64,000 nucleotides of DNA, taken from positions 744,001-808,000 of the forward strand of contig FJOG01000025.1 of the NCBI GenBank assembly GCA_900073065.1. Reading direction: 5' to 3'. Source of the DNA: Phialocephala subalpina. Its lineage: Eukaryota > Ascomycota > Leotiomycetes > Helotiales > Mollisiaceae. This document shows positions 44,306 through 54,587 of this stretch, piece by piece; the stretch's first letter is position 1, and every line of letters begins with the position of its first letter. The notes under the pieces were generated by a model. That model was not told the DNA's origin. It searched no databases and worked only from the letters and a program-made list of their open reading frames with translations. A program made the translations under genes and the position numbers.

Positions 44306-47300
44306 TCAAGCATCCTTGGCGGCTTTTGCAGCGTTCTTCGGAGCAGGGCCATGCAAGAGATTTAAAAGCTCATGGAAGCCCTTCTCGCTATCCTTCTTCG
44401 ACTGCGCATCCAGCAACCCTCCTTCCTGCCCCTCATACGGCTTCCTAACACTCCTGATGATTCTCCACGCACGACGGAACTCATCCCTGATGCTCACAAT
44501 ACCATTATGTGTTACTGTTCTGGCAACATTATGGTCGAGCTCGAACGGATCCTCGATAGCGAAGAGGTATCTATGGCGAATCTCCTTGGTCTCTTCCACA
44601 GTCTTTGTATGTGTCTTCGGAGTCTTCGGCGTCTTTACTTCTTCCGCGCCATCAGCAGTGCTCTCTGTTGGAGTAGTTGGCTTCGCAGTCGATGGAGTTG
44701 GCGGTGCTGCAACAGTTGTCGTCTCAACCACAGTTTTCGCACCCACCCAACCCTTCTCCTGCTTGGTCAGGATGCCAGAAGGCGTGCGCAAGCTCAACAC
44801 TTCCCGACCCCAGTCGAATCCTCTGCTTTGCACCGTAGTCATCTGTCCATTCTGGGCAAAGTACTCGAAGAAACCACGCAGAAGCATTCCGGTCGGATCA
44901 TGGTTATGATTCAGCATCTTTCGCTCCGCAAGGTTCCTAATCTCTGCTTCGTTGCGCCAGAATCGGACGTCCCTACCTTGACATGTGGTACGTGCTGCAA
45001 TCTCTGCTGGTGACAGTGTGTGGGGAGGGTCTTTTTGTACCAACTGCAGATTCGGACAGACGAAGGGCTGAGCAACGTTGACCAAATAATGCAAGACCAT
45101 GAGGACGTAGCCGTAGCTGCTTAGTGTGCCGCGATACGGCGTATTGATTCCCCGTTTCTTTGCCCAGTTTTTGACGAACAAAACCATCGGTTTGACGCGA
45201 GGATCACTCACAGAATAGCAGCGTAAAAGTTGAGTGTTATGGATGGCCAGATGAGCCGAGAAATTGATATCACATTGGATTCCAATATCAGTCTTTGGAA
45301 ATTCGAGATGGTCCTTGTATCGATCGCGGGGTTTGCTGGGCGATATTTCTGTAGGATCAGGAAGACTACGAATCTTGGCAAGTAAAACATCGTCGATATG
45401 CACTTGCGGCCCGTTCTGGCTGTCAACTTTCAAGCCTCGGAGCAGGGCGATGTATTGCTCGACATCGCCTCGGTGAGTGTTGTCGAAAACCCCAGATTTC
45501 AGAGCATGCTCATAATCGACTGCGAGATGCAACGCTCGGTGATGTATAGCAACCAGTCCTAGAGTCATTCCAGTATGATCATGACTCTGAAGCGCGGCAC
45601 GGATTTCAGAATTGCTAATGCCCTTGATATACTGTGCCACGATGATAGTACTGATTTCTTCGCTTGACTGGTCCCTGGCGCGTAGTTCCTCCATGATCTT
45701 TTGCGCTCTTGTCTGGTAGTAGACAGGCTCTTCGTGTTGAATTTGTTCCAGAAAGACCACTTGCAACGAAGCAATCCTCTTGAGTTTCTCTGCAGCAAAG
45801 TACAACTGTCTGTTGTACAGAAGTGGATCTGTCACATTTCCTAGTACACCTTGCAATGTTCGCCAGGATTCAACTAGTTCGAGGTACTCTGACTCCCGCG
45901 CCTCTGTTGGCTCCTTGAGGATACGTGACTCCCAAGCCATAGCCAGTCGCTCTCCTTCGGCTTGGGTGACAACACCTTGCAGTGAGCGAAGCAAGAAGGG
46001 CACCGATTCGTCGAAGAGAGGTGATATTGATTTGTAGGTTTGTAATCGAGAGGACAATTCTTTGGAAAATAGGCCCGTGATGAATGCTTTGCAGACTCTG
46101 TTGAGGATTTCGCCTTCTTCATCATTGAGCGGTGGTGAGCTCGTGGTTAAGTCGCGACCGCCGAGCTTTCTTAGGTAGCGCTTTGCCGCATTGTGATAGT
46201 CCCCAAGAGACTGGTTCTCCTTCTGTTTAAGAGACGAGGATTTTTCATGATTTCCAGATGGCTTCGCTTTGTTGGACGTATCCGATGTAGCGGTACCAGG
46301 TCGATCTTCTGATTTGACTTTCGAGGCATCTTCTGAGATAGCAACCGGCTCCGGGGTATTGAGTTCATTCTCTTCATCTTCTTCCTCGGCGAATCCACTT
46401 TCCCACTTCATGCGTTCTTCCCTCAAGTCAGCGAGCAGCTTCTCCGTAGGCCTTTGGCAGAGCTTGATGATCGGTACTCTTGTTCTGGTCAGGAGCCGAG
46501 CACCATACCCCAAGTTCAAAAGTTTCTTTTCCAGCAACCTAGGAATTGGAGATTCTGGAGAATCAGGCGCAGGGTGAGACCTTGGTGTAAGAAGTGCGAG
46601 ATCCATGTCAGATGCCTTCGTTGCAAATCCAGACCTCATACTTCCAAAGCATCGTAGCTCGACAGACAGGGCATCGAACTTCTGATTGCCTGACTCCTGT
46701 TGTTCATACTCTGTGATAGCTTCTCGACAGGCAGTCTCAACTAGAGCCCTGAAAGCCTCCTTGTCAGCCTCTTCGTGGGCGTCGATGCCAACATCCGGAA
46801 CAACGTTTTGAACCATCGAGTCAAGAAGAAAAGCTTGAGGTAGAAAGTCATCAGAATAGTGACCAGACTGTCGTCCTCGACTGTTCATACTTGAAGGTCC
46901 TGGTTGGTACAGTTGTCTGTTCTGTGGCGGTAATGGTCGAGCATAGGCATTCGCTTGCAATTGCGGAAGCTGCTGGAATTGGACCGGACCTTGTCGCGAC
47001 TGAAATTGTGGACTTGGGCCTCCCTGATACGGAGGCATTGGTGATTGTGGTGAGGCTTGTGGAAACGGAGATCGAGGTGAGTATGGAGAACCCGGGCCAC
47101 CCTGCTGGAATCTTGGAGAGTATTGTTGGTGATGAGGTCTGTAATTCTGGTGTTGGCCGCGATTGTTGACGTTCCCAGCACCAAAGGGCGTGTTAGGACC
47201 AGGTCCACGTCCGGCCTGGGCTCCATGGCTTGGGCGAGGATCGATTGGTATAGACAGCTGCGAGTTCATCTGTCTCCTTTGCGCCTGATTAGGTCTTTTG

Positions 47301-47515
47301 CGAGATTGTTGTCCTGCAGCATCTTGAGAATTCGATGGGTTCCCGGGAGCATTTTCTGACTGTCGGGTCGGATCACTGCCATATTGATCTCCTGGCTGCT
47401 GGACATTCCGTAATGGACCCCCATTCAACTCTGGATTGGTGTTTGCGTTGTTGAGGATCAACCCGCGTAGACGGTCCTCCAAGTTCACACCTTGGCCGGG
47501 CGCATTAGGAAACAT
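44306..47515 (-). CDS. Cid1-like terminal nucleotidyltransferase / poly(A) polymerase family protein
   Basis: 1069 residues, intronless; I start at the first ATG (MFPNAPGQGVNLEDRLRGLI). Residues 1-240 are a disordered Gln/Pro/Gly-rich region. The nucleotidyltransferase core begins near residue 285 with CFGSMRSGFATKASDMDLAL (GS motif plus the first two catalytic Asp) and RTRVPIIKLCQ near 345. The third catalytic Asp is in TDIGIQCDINFSAHLAIHNT near 750, so a ~390-residue, mostly helical segment interrupts the catalytic fold. The central domain continues with VLFVKNWAKKRGINTPYRGT and LSSYGYVLMVLHYLVNVAQP, and a PAP-associated region follows near 880-920. Likely adds nucleotides to RNA 3' ends; targets unknown. 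Confidence 0.85.
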   Translation of the reverse strand: MFPNAPGQGVNLEDRLRGLILNNANTNPELNGGPLRNVQQPGDQYGSDPTRQSENAPGNPSNSQDAAGQQSRKRPNQAQRRQMNSQLSIPIDPRPSHGAQAGRGPGPNTPFGAGNVNNRGQHQNYRPHHQQYSPRFQQGGPGSPYSPRSPFPQASPQSPMPPYQGGPSPQFQSRQGPVQFQQLPQLQANAYARPLPPQNRQLYQPGPSSMNSRGRQSGHYSDDFLPQAFLLDSMVQNVVPDVGIDAHEEADKEAFRALVETACREAITEYEQQESGNQKFDALSVELRCFGSMRSGFATKASDMDLALLTPRSHPAPDSPESPIPRLLEKKLLNLGYGARLLTRTRVPIIKLCQRPTEKLLADLREERMKWESGFAEEEDEENELNTPEPVAISEDASKVKSEDRPGTATSDTSNKAKPSGNHEKSSSLKQKENQSLGDYHNAAKRYLRKLGGRDLTTSSPPLNDEEGEILNRVCKAFITGLFSKELSSRLQTYKSISPLFDESVPFLLRSLQGVVTQAEGERLAMAWESRILKEPTEARESEYLELVESWRTLQGVLGNVTDPLLYNRQLYFAAEKLKRIASLQVVFLEQIQHEEPVYYQTRAQKIMEELRARDQSSEEISTIIVAQYIKGISNSEIRAALQSHDHTGMTLGLVAIHHRALHLAVDYEHALKSGVFDNTHRGDVEQYIALLRGLKVDSQNGPQVHIDDVLLAKIRSLPDPTEISPSKPRDRYKDHLEFPKTDIGIQCDINFSAHLAIHNTQLLRCYSVSDPRVKPMVLFVKNWAKKRGINTPYRGTLSSYGYVLMVLHYLVNVAQPFVCPNLQLVQKDPPHTLSPAEIAARTTCQGRDVRFWRNEAEIRNLAERKMLNHNHDPTGMLLRGFFEYFAQNGQMTTVQSRGFDWGREVLSLRTPSGILTKQEKGWVGAKTVVETTTVAAPPTPSTAKPTTPTESTADGAEEVKTPKTPKTHTKTVEETKEIRHRYLFAIEDPFELDHNVARTVTHNGIVSIRDEFRRAWRIIRSVRKPYEGQEGGLLDAQSKKDSEKGFHELLNLLHGPAPKNAAKAAKDA

Positions 47516-48312
47516 GATTGGGTGGCACTGTAAGTGCGACACGTTCCAATAGACTGTTCCTGAAGCTCAAGGTACAAGAGCTTGTGCTGTGGTGATTGTG
47601 TAGCCTAGGTCGCGATCATGTGACTGGTCGTTCAACCCAGAATTGCAACTTGAGGATGAGAAAGCAGGGATTTCGAAAATACAAAGTTGAGTAAGACCGT
47701 TGATTCAACCTGCAAATGTGTCGTCTCGTCTCCTTCTAATGAGTGATGCACCAACTTGATATTCACCTCTCTCGATTAGGTAAAGTGAAGTTGTGCTTCA
47801 AGTGCCGGACAGCGCGTCCATTGTTCGTGAAACCAAGCCCAATTTCGATGCAATTCAATAATGTTCCTATTGGGGAAGGAAAATGGCAAGCTGTTTGCGC
47901 GAAAGTGAAGTCAGCAATCGTTCGCCCATGGCCCCCTGTTAAGGTTATGCACTAGTGCCATTGCGGTTAGCCTGAATTTGTGACTGTCAGCCTCCAAATA
48001 GCTTGCCTTTAGTCGCGACCGCAACCTAAATAGCACAAGCATTCCTCAACTGACAAAGAAATCCCAACACAAACCTTGACGACCTTCCTCACCTTCCCCA
48101 AACTCCCCTTCATACGAAACTGCGACCTCTTTCCAACCCGAAACCTCCTCCGACGTGTACTCTATTTGGACAAAGCTAGACTGCTCGGAGGTCTCCACTT
48201 TCACTCCATGACGGCCTAGGTTGAAGGGCAGGCAGGTGTTGGTGAATACCACCAGGATTTTCAGTGTACGGCGACGGGTGGGAATCTGGGAGATACATCT
48301 ACATCACGAATC
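47516..48312. other. Divergent promoter region, nucleotidyltransferase and TFIIF alpha
   Basis: 797 bp between start codons. A minus-strand open frame of about 85 codons (about 48046-48300, reading LKILVVFTNTCLPFNLGRHG and ending LCWDFFVS) looks protein-like but has no ATG; it is noted as a finding. Otherwise nothing seen. Confidence 0.45.
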
Positions 48313-50655
48313 ATGAGCGCCTCTCCTTCCGGCCTGTCGAATGGTCCTACGCCTAACGGAGGTCCCCCTCAATACATACGAAGGGCAAGGGCGGCAGATC
48401 CTCTACGTCCACGGAAGAAGCCAGTCAAGCGCGCTGTCCCACCTCCGAAAGGCTCTGCTGTCAAATCCAATGGCTTGATGCCAGCTGGTCGACCTCCAGT
48501 TCAGATTCCTCAAAATGGCACTGTGCCAGCAGGAACTGGTCGATACCCCACGCCAGGTAGCTCAGGTATTGTCGCGGAGTTTGGCGGTTGGACGAATCCT
48601 CCCCAAGGAGAGTATCAAGACTACCCGTTATACACAACCAAACGAGCTATGCGCGAGGGGTTAAGGTATCATATTGCACGATTCGCCTCGAAGAAGGATG
48701 TCGATCCAGCCAACCAAAACGAATTCACCCGACCCGTAGTCCTGCATAGAAGAGATCCAAAGCAACCTCCACCAGGTAAAGGCATGAAGGACGAAGATAT
48801 TACAATGGAAGGTGTCCCTGTAGATTCGAAGGAGCGAGAGCGACAGGAAATCTTGAAGGCGGAAAAGGAAGCGCAAAGAGCTGCGGACCTTGCACAGATT
48901 GCTCCGACGGGTAATAATGCTTCTGCAATGGCGGCCAAGAAGAATCAGGCATTTAGGAATGAGAAGACCACACAAGTCTATCGTCTAGACAAGACTGCCG
49001 AACAGAAGAAGGCATCGGATCTCAGATACGAAGAAGCACTTCCATGGCATCTTGAAGACGCCGATAACAAGAATACATGGGTAGGCAACTACGAGGCGGC
49101 GCTGTCTGACACGAATGTTGTATTCTTCGTCGACCAGGGTAGCTTCAAGATGATTCCAGTTGAGAAGTGGTACAAGTTCACAGCTAAAGCCCAATTCAAG
49201 ACTTTGACTATTGAGGAGGTCGAAGCCCAATTGAGCAAGAAATACGTCGCCCCAAGATGGATGGGAAGTGAGAAGACTGCCGACGAAAAGGCCCGGGAAG
49301 GTGGAGGTGGTGGCCAGCACAGACTATACACGGTCAAGTCGGAAAGCAATACATTTAAGAACTCTTCGAAGAGAGAGACAGAGGACATGGATGATCTCGA
49401 CTTTGCTGAGGATGATCTCTTCCAGGATGACGACGAGCAAGTCACGATGGAACCAGATAATGATGAGGAGACAAAGGATGCCCAGGAACGTATCAAGCGC
49501 GAGCAGTTGGGTGCGAATGTCTTTGATCAAGCTAATGAGGCCGATATCGACCTGGAATTCATGAAGGAAGAAAAGGAAGCCGAGGAGCAGAAGAAACTCA
49601 GCAAGGGTGTCAAGAAAATGTTGAAGAAGCGGGAGAGAAATCATATCTATGACAGCGACTCGGATCATCCATACTCTGAATCGGTATGTATTGGTGCTTA
49701 GATGAGGTGATATTGCTAATTCTTACTTAGAGTGATGACGATACATCCGACGAGGAGAAGCTAAATGAGCAGGACAAAAAGAAGGAGGAAGAAGCCAAAG
49801 CCAAAGCTAAGGAAGAGTCCAAGCTTGCTTCAGGTACCTCCTCGAAAGGCACCAACACACCATCTGGTCGTCCTAAGACTGTTGATGTTCTCAAGAAGGA
49901 GAAGAAGAATCTGAAGCGACCAGGCTCTCCAAATCTCTCGGAATCGAGTGGCAATGAGTCGACGAGGAAGAAGCACAAGAAGAAGTATCAATCGCAGCCG
50001 GACGGTGCCACGTCTGCTCCAGGCTCCCGACAGATCTCGCCTGCTCCTTCAGGTTCTGGAAGTCCTGCCCGAAAATCATCCATCGTCAAACTTTCCGTCA
50101 AACCTTCCAAGCTTTCGGATATCCAGTCAGCACCACCTAATCCTAGCCCAACTGGCGCCATGAGTGATGGCGAGGCCACTGGCGGTGAGATGTCTGATGG
50201 TGGCAGGAAAACAAAGATCAAGCTTCGTATTGGCCCCTCACCTTCTGGGTCCAGAGCAGGCAGCCCAGCACCAGCCCGTTCCGCTGGAGGAAGTCGTGCT
50301 GGGAGCCCTGCTCTTCAAGCAGCACAATGTATGACTCTTCACATTCCTCTTGATTCTGTCGTCTCATAAGCTATATCTCTATCTATCTTGGGGAAGAAGA
50401 TTGCTAACAAAAACTCTTTCAGATGGTACAGTACCTGGCTCACCTTTGGCACAATCGCCTGGTTCAGGACCAATTCAACCCCACGAGATTATCGCTGCTC
50501 TTCCAGCTTCCGGTATCAAGATCGGTGAATTGATGAAACTATTCCAGCGACGTGTTGGTGAAGCCCAGGATCAGACTGAGAAAAAGGAATTCATCAGACT
50601 GGTGAAAGAGAACGCAGCATTTGGGCCTGATAAGCTATTGCGACCAAAAGCATAA
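48313..50655 (+). CDS. TFG1: Transcription initiation factor TFIIF subunit alpha (Tfg1/RAP74)
   Basis: About 733 residues with two introns (49684-49730 and 50329-50422). TFIIF escorts RNA polymerase II to promoters. The N-terminal dimerisation region includes FGGWTNPPQGEYQDYPLYTT, DLRYEEALPWHLEDADNKNT, WVGNYEAALSDTNVVFFVD and MIPVEKWYKFTAKAQFKTLT. A highly charged, acidic and basic middle follows (DMDDLDFAEDDLFQDDDEQV), then a Ser/Pro-rich linker. The C-terminal winged helix after the second intron is HEIIAALPASGIKIGELMKL with the end FGPDKLLRPKA. Length and order agree with fungal Tfg1. Confidence 0.93.
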
Positions 50656-50890
50656 GGTGATGGTTGGACCAAGATTGCATGCGTTCGCATTACAATGTAG
50701 TCGTTGCATAGAGGCAAAGATGACTTGGATGGATGAATGGCGAATGAGGTCACTTTTGTACGATTTGATACCAGCATGAGAGCATTTCGAGGGATCTGCT
50801 TCTGCAATTCGATGACCCTGGAGGGGCGCATAAGAATAGCACTACTCCAAAATCAAGCAATGATCTTAATGACTTGATTCTTCGTGACTA

Positions 50891-51865
50891 TTATTCGTCC
50901 ATCTGCCATGAGTAGTCCAGATCCTTGTTTCTGGTCCTGCGGTTCAGAGCCTTGAACCGCTCAGACTCCCACCCATTTCCTCTATCCACTCCATCCCATT
51001 TATGCCCTGGCCTAATCCCGTACCTATTCGGTGCCGCAGCACCTTGGTATAGTGGCTTCCCCGAAACACTCTTGCCCTTATTCTTCTTAACGATGAATTG
51101 TGCCGCAGGATCATTCCACCTCTCAACCTCCTTCATCTCCTTATTCATATCCTCATCATCAATTTTCCTCGCAAGCGGCATGAACCTCGCTTCGTCTAAC
51201 TCCTCTTTTCTCCTCTCCTTTTCAGCTCTCTGCACATCACCCTTCTGCATCTCCAACTCCTCTCTCTCTTTCCTAGCTTTCTCGTCCGCTTCCCGCTTCG
51301 CCTCCTGCCGCCTCATAGTAAGATCTATCCTCCTACCAGTAGCATCCCGATAAACAGTCTCCTCACCCTTTCCCTTCCCTTTGACACCCTGCTCCCTCTC
51401 CCAAGCAACAGCTTCCTCTTTCTTCCTCTTCTCAAACTGCTTCGCCACATCCCTCGCGCTCTGCAATCCTGCATGAGTCCCATCACCCATTTTCACCACT
51501 CCCTCCCCATCTTCAAATACAGGCTCCTCATCCTCATTCATTGCGGCGCTGTTCTCCGCTGCTGCTTCGCATATAATACGATCCGCGGCATCTTGTTCCT
51601 CGTCTCTTGGTTGTAAGGCTGGCACCCCGACGGTTTTCCATGCGTTCTTTTTCGCTTTTCGGAATTCGGCTGAGCCGGAGGAGACGGTGATGGGACGGCC
51701 GTCATCGTCTTCGGGGTTTGTGGGGGTGTTGGACCAGCCAAGGGCGTCGTCGTCTGCTATTATGAGGCCAGTTGAGGAAGCGTTTTTGCGTTTGCGCTTT
51801 TTTGTGGAGGAGGTGGAGGGTTCGGCACTGAGGTATTTGGAGGCTAGATAGCTGGAGAGAGACAT
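50891..51865 (-). CDS. BUD13: Pre-mRNA splicing factor Bud13/Cwc26 (RES complex)
   Basis: 324 residues, no intron. Bud13 is a scaffold of the pre-mRNA retention and splicing (RES) complex with Snu17 and Pml1. The N-terminus MSLSSYLASKYLSAE and basic KKRKRKNAS stretch are typical. The middle is a long charged helix (KQFEKRKKEEAVAWEREQG), with ETVYRDATGRRIDLTMRRQE, the conserved Bud13 block. The C-terminus GIRPGHKWDGVDRGNG followed by FKALNRR is the family signature bound by Snu17. Tail-to-tail with TFG1 (235 bp between stops). Confidence 0.95.
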   Translation of the reverse strand: MSLSSYLASKYLSAEPSTSSTKKRKRKNASSTGLIIADDDALGWSNTPTNPEDDDGRPITVSSGSAEFRKAKKNAWKTVGVPALQPRDEEQDAADRIICEAAAENSAAMNEDEEPVFEDGEGVVKMGDGTHAGLQSARDVAKQFEKRKKEEAVAWEREQGVKGKGKGEETVYRDATGRRIDLTMRRQEAKREADEKARKEREELEMQKGDVQRAEKERRKEELDEARFMPLARKIDDEDMNKEMKEVERWNDPAAQFIVKKNKGKSVSGKPLYQGAAAPNRYGIRPGHKWDGVDRGNGWESERFKALNRRTRNKDLDYSWQMDE

Positions 51866-52598
51866 TGTGGGCGATGGGGAGTGTAAATGTCGGTGGGAAA
51901 GACAAAATGGTTGCGAGGCTGAAGATGCGGATTTCGGGATGGAAATTCAAGGTCACGTGTGAATAGTCAAGTGGGTTTAAGGTAAGTGTGGCTTGACTCT
52001 AAGGCTTGGCAATCTTCCAGACTCCTGTGCCACAATTGCAAAACAGCCGCCTCTACTCTCGGGTTAGCCTCTTTGCGAATACGAAAGATCGTCGTCCTTT
52101 TTCCATGCCCGTAGCCACCACCATGCGTGTTTAGCTGTTCCTTCCCACCTCATCCAGATGTCAACAACACCAGCGCCCAGGACAGATTCCATACAACGGC
52201 GCCTATCACTGCAAGCTGCTTGTCGGGCTTCTTCAATTTCCTGTCCGGCTTGTGAGAGTACTGTAGCCTGTAGGTCGGCCAATCTCTTGAATCAGCTAAC
52301 GAGTAAAGCGTTCTTTTGAATAAATTTACTTACTAGAGATCAATCTCGACGTACAAGTCTATGATGACGATGAAACCTTTGAAGGAATCTGTATTCCATT
52401 ACGAGTTAGTGCTTGCAAAGAGAGCTTGCTCCTGGCGTTGCTCTCGAGATTATATATTTGTGGATTTTCCACGATCATGCCGATTGTTTTGCCTCAGACA
52501 TTGAGACATATAGTATATATTCTCGACCTTCAAATTTCAACAGTCACTTCTCGATTTCCAACCCTCGGCTTTCAGCTTTCAACATACGGCAAGGAGCG
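51866..52598. other. Intergenic, Bud13 to decayed region
   Basis: No firm gene. On the minus strand an open frame at 52064-52282 preceded by a GTAAGT...AAG intron-like segment reads protein-like, but the exons do not join in frame and it lacks an ATG. Confidence 0.4.
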
Positions 52599-53775
52599 AT
52601 GTCCGTACCTAAGTTGAAAGTCCTCATATCAGGAGCAAGCATCGCTAGACCTTGTCTCGCATACCGGCTTGCCGGAACACGTCTTGATGTATCCATCACA
52701 ATCACCGAACGATCACCAACTCCGAGAGTCAACGGCCAAACCATCAACATTCGTGATCAAGCAGTCGAGATCGTCAAGGCTATGAAACTGGAAGAGGCTG
52801 TCCGCTCCCGACATGCGACAGAAGAAGCCACAAGATTTCTAAATCCTCTGGGGAGACTTTTGCACAATTCAATGGTGGAGGGACATTCACTGCTGAATAC
52901 GAAATCCTGAGGGCAGACTTGTCACAGCTTTTCCTGGAGGCCACTGAGGGCTTGGCCAATGTCCAGTATATATACGGTGATTCTGTCAAATCTCTCGAAC
53001 AGACCGAGGAAAATGTTAATGTGACGTTCAACGGAGGATCACAAGCCACATTTGATTTGGTGCTGCAGACGGGTCTACTTCCAAACTCGATTGATGATTG
53101 TAGATGAGCAAATTCTCAAGGGTAGCTACAACAACCTAAGCCAGTACCTTGCATTCTTCAGTATCCCGAGTCGCCCAACCGACCCAAAGATGTGGTAGTG
53201 GTACAATACCACGAAAGGCGTCAGCATCATGCTGCGTCCGCATCGGAACACTTCTACCATGGGTGCATACTTGTGCGTTACCATGTCAGCACACGGGCAG
53301 CGAGATCCAGTCATCGAAGATGCTATGGAAGAAGGAACGGAAGCCCAGAAGCGTATCTTGCGCGAGCACTTCGAGAACACAGGCTGGGAAGCAAAGCGGG
53401 TGCTGGAAGGAATGGACCATGCAGAAGACTTCTACATGAGCTGAGCTGCGCAGGTGAAGCTGCCAAAATGGACGAAAGGACGTGCTCTTGTGCTGGGAGA
53501 TGCAGCCTTCGCAACTTTTGGTGTCGGAACGAGTCTTGCTATTGAGTGCTTACACGTTGGCGGAAAAGCTCTCGAAGATACAGAGCAGCAAGGATGTGCC
53601 ACAGGCTCTAGAGAGACACGAAGAGGTCTTTCGCCCGTTGTATGCCAAGATGGAAGATCTCTCACCTGGCTTTCTATAGATTGCGTTCCCATAGACTGCT
53701 TGGGGCCTTCGGTTAAGAGACTCTGCGCTGTGGTTTGTGAGCAAGTCAAAGCTGTACAAGCTTTTCCAAGGTAAT
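52599..53775 (+). pseudogene. FAD-dependent aromatic-ring monooxygenase pseudogene
   Basis: Begins MSVPKLKVLISGASIARPCL, a degenerate version of the GxGxxG FAD-binding start of salicylate-hydroxylase-like enzymes, and continues with RSPTPRVNGQTINIRDQAVE. Homology then hops between frames: a shift near 52850, a deletion with stop near 53100 where the DG motif should be, a TGA at 53442 in the place of a codon before AAQVKLPKW, then GRALVLGDAAFATFGVGTSL (the second FAD motif) and a final shifted piece KIQSSKDVPQALERHEEVFR. At least three frameshifts and two stops are present and no intron set repairs them. It is a dead gene. Confidence 0.82.
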
Positions 53776-54587
53776 TCACGAACCGACTCAAAATTGCCAT
53801 CTTGCAACTGGGTTGATGTCTAAGAAAGGGGCTAAAAAGAGAATCGGGGTAGTCGCAATGGGAATCTTGGTGGTGAGGAAGGACGTAGCACTAGGCTGGA
53901 GAATATGGGTTGGGTTCAAGTGGGTCTTGAACGGGTGTGGCAGCGGGATTGGCGAATTGTCGAGCTAGAGTGGCTAATTCTTGTTTTACTTTCCCTTTTG
54001 CTTCTTTCTCATGAGAAATTGAGCTCGAGATCCTTACGTAGCAGTTGTACATCAACAGTCCTGCTGTGTCACGTTCCACTACTGAGCGAGAGTGTCCCTC
54101 AACAGTCCAGTCGATTCTTTCAATTCTGCCTTTCTGGTCACATCGACCGTCTTCTGTTCGCAATCTCTCTTTCAGCGCTACTTTTCTTCATGCTTTGCTG
54201 TCTCCAATTGCCATTCACCCATTCACGAACCATGTTGGTTTATAGACGAGCTTGTCGTACGGTCTGGTCGTATCTCAAAGGTCTGCCAGTTTCCGAGACA
54301 ATATATCATTAAGAACGCAGTATCTTCGAATCCCTCTTTCGAAAGAACCCCGCAGAATAGGACATCTCTGTGCGTCAAGATTGTGTAGACCGCATGCTTA
54401 GTACAACAGGGTCTGACGAACCTTACTCTTGTGGACAATCAAGGACTCTCATATTTGGGAGGCATCACTTGCTTCATCTCACACCTTCGTGTTTGCAAGA
54501 CTTTTTGCTCAAACTTTCCCCTACATCCAAGCTTTCTAACCGTGTTTGTCAACATTCACATCCTCGACTTTACTCATAAAGGCAAAG
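53776..54587. other. Intergenic between pseudogenes
   Basis: About 810 bp. Short overlapping frames on both strands without recognisable content. Nothing else seen. Confidence 0.4.

Noticed and set aside
52064..52282. Minus-strand frame ending with AWWWLRAWKKDDDLSYSQRG, with an upstream GTAAGT intron-like segment
   Set aside because: The candidate exons do not join without a stop, and no ATG is available; may be a relic but unsupported.
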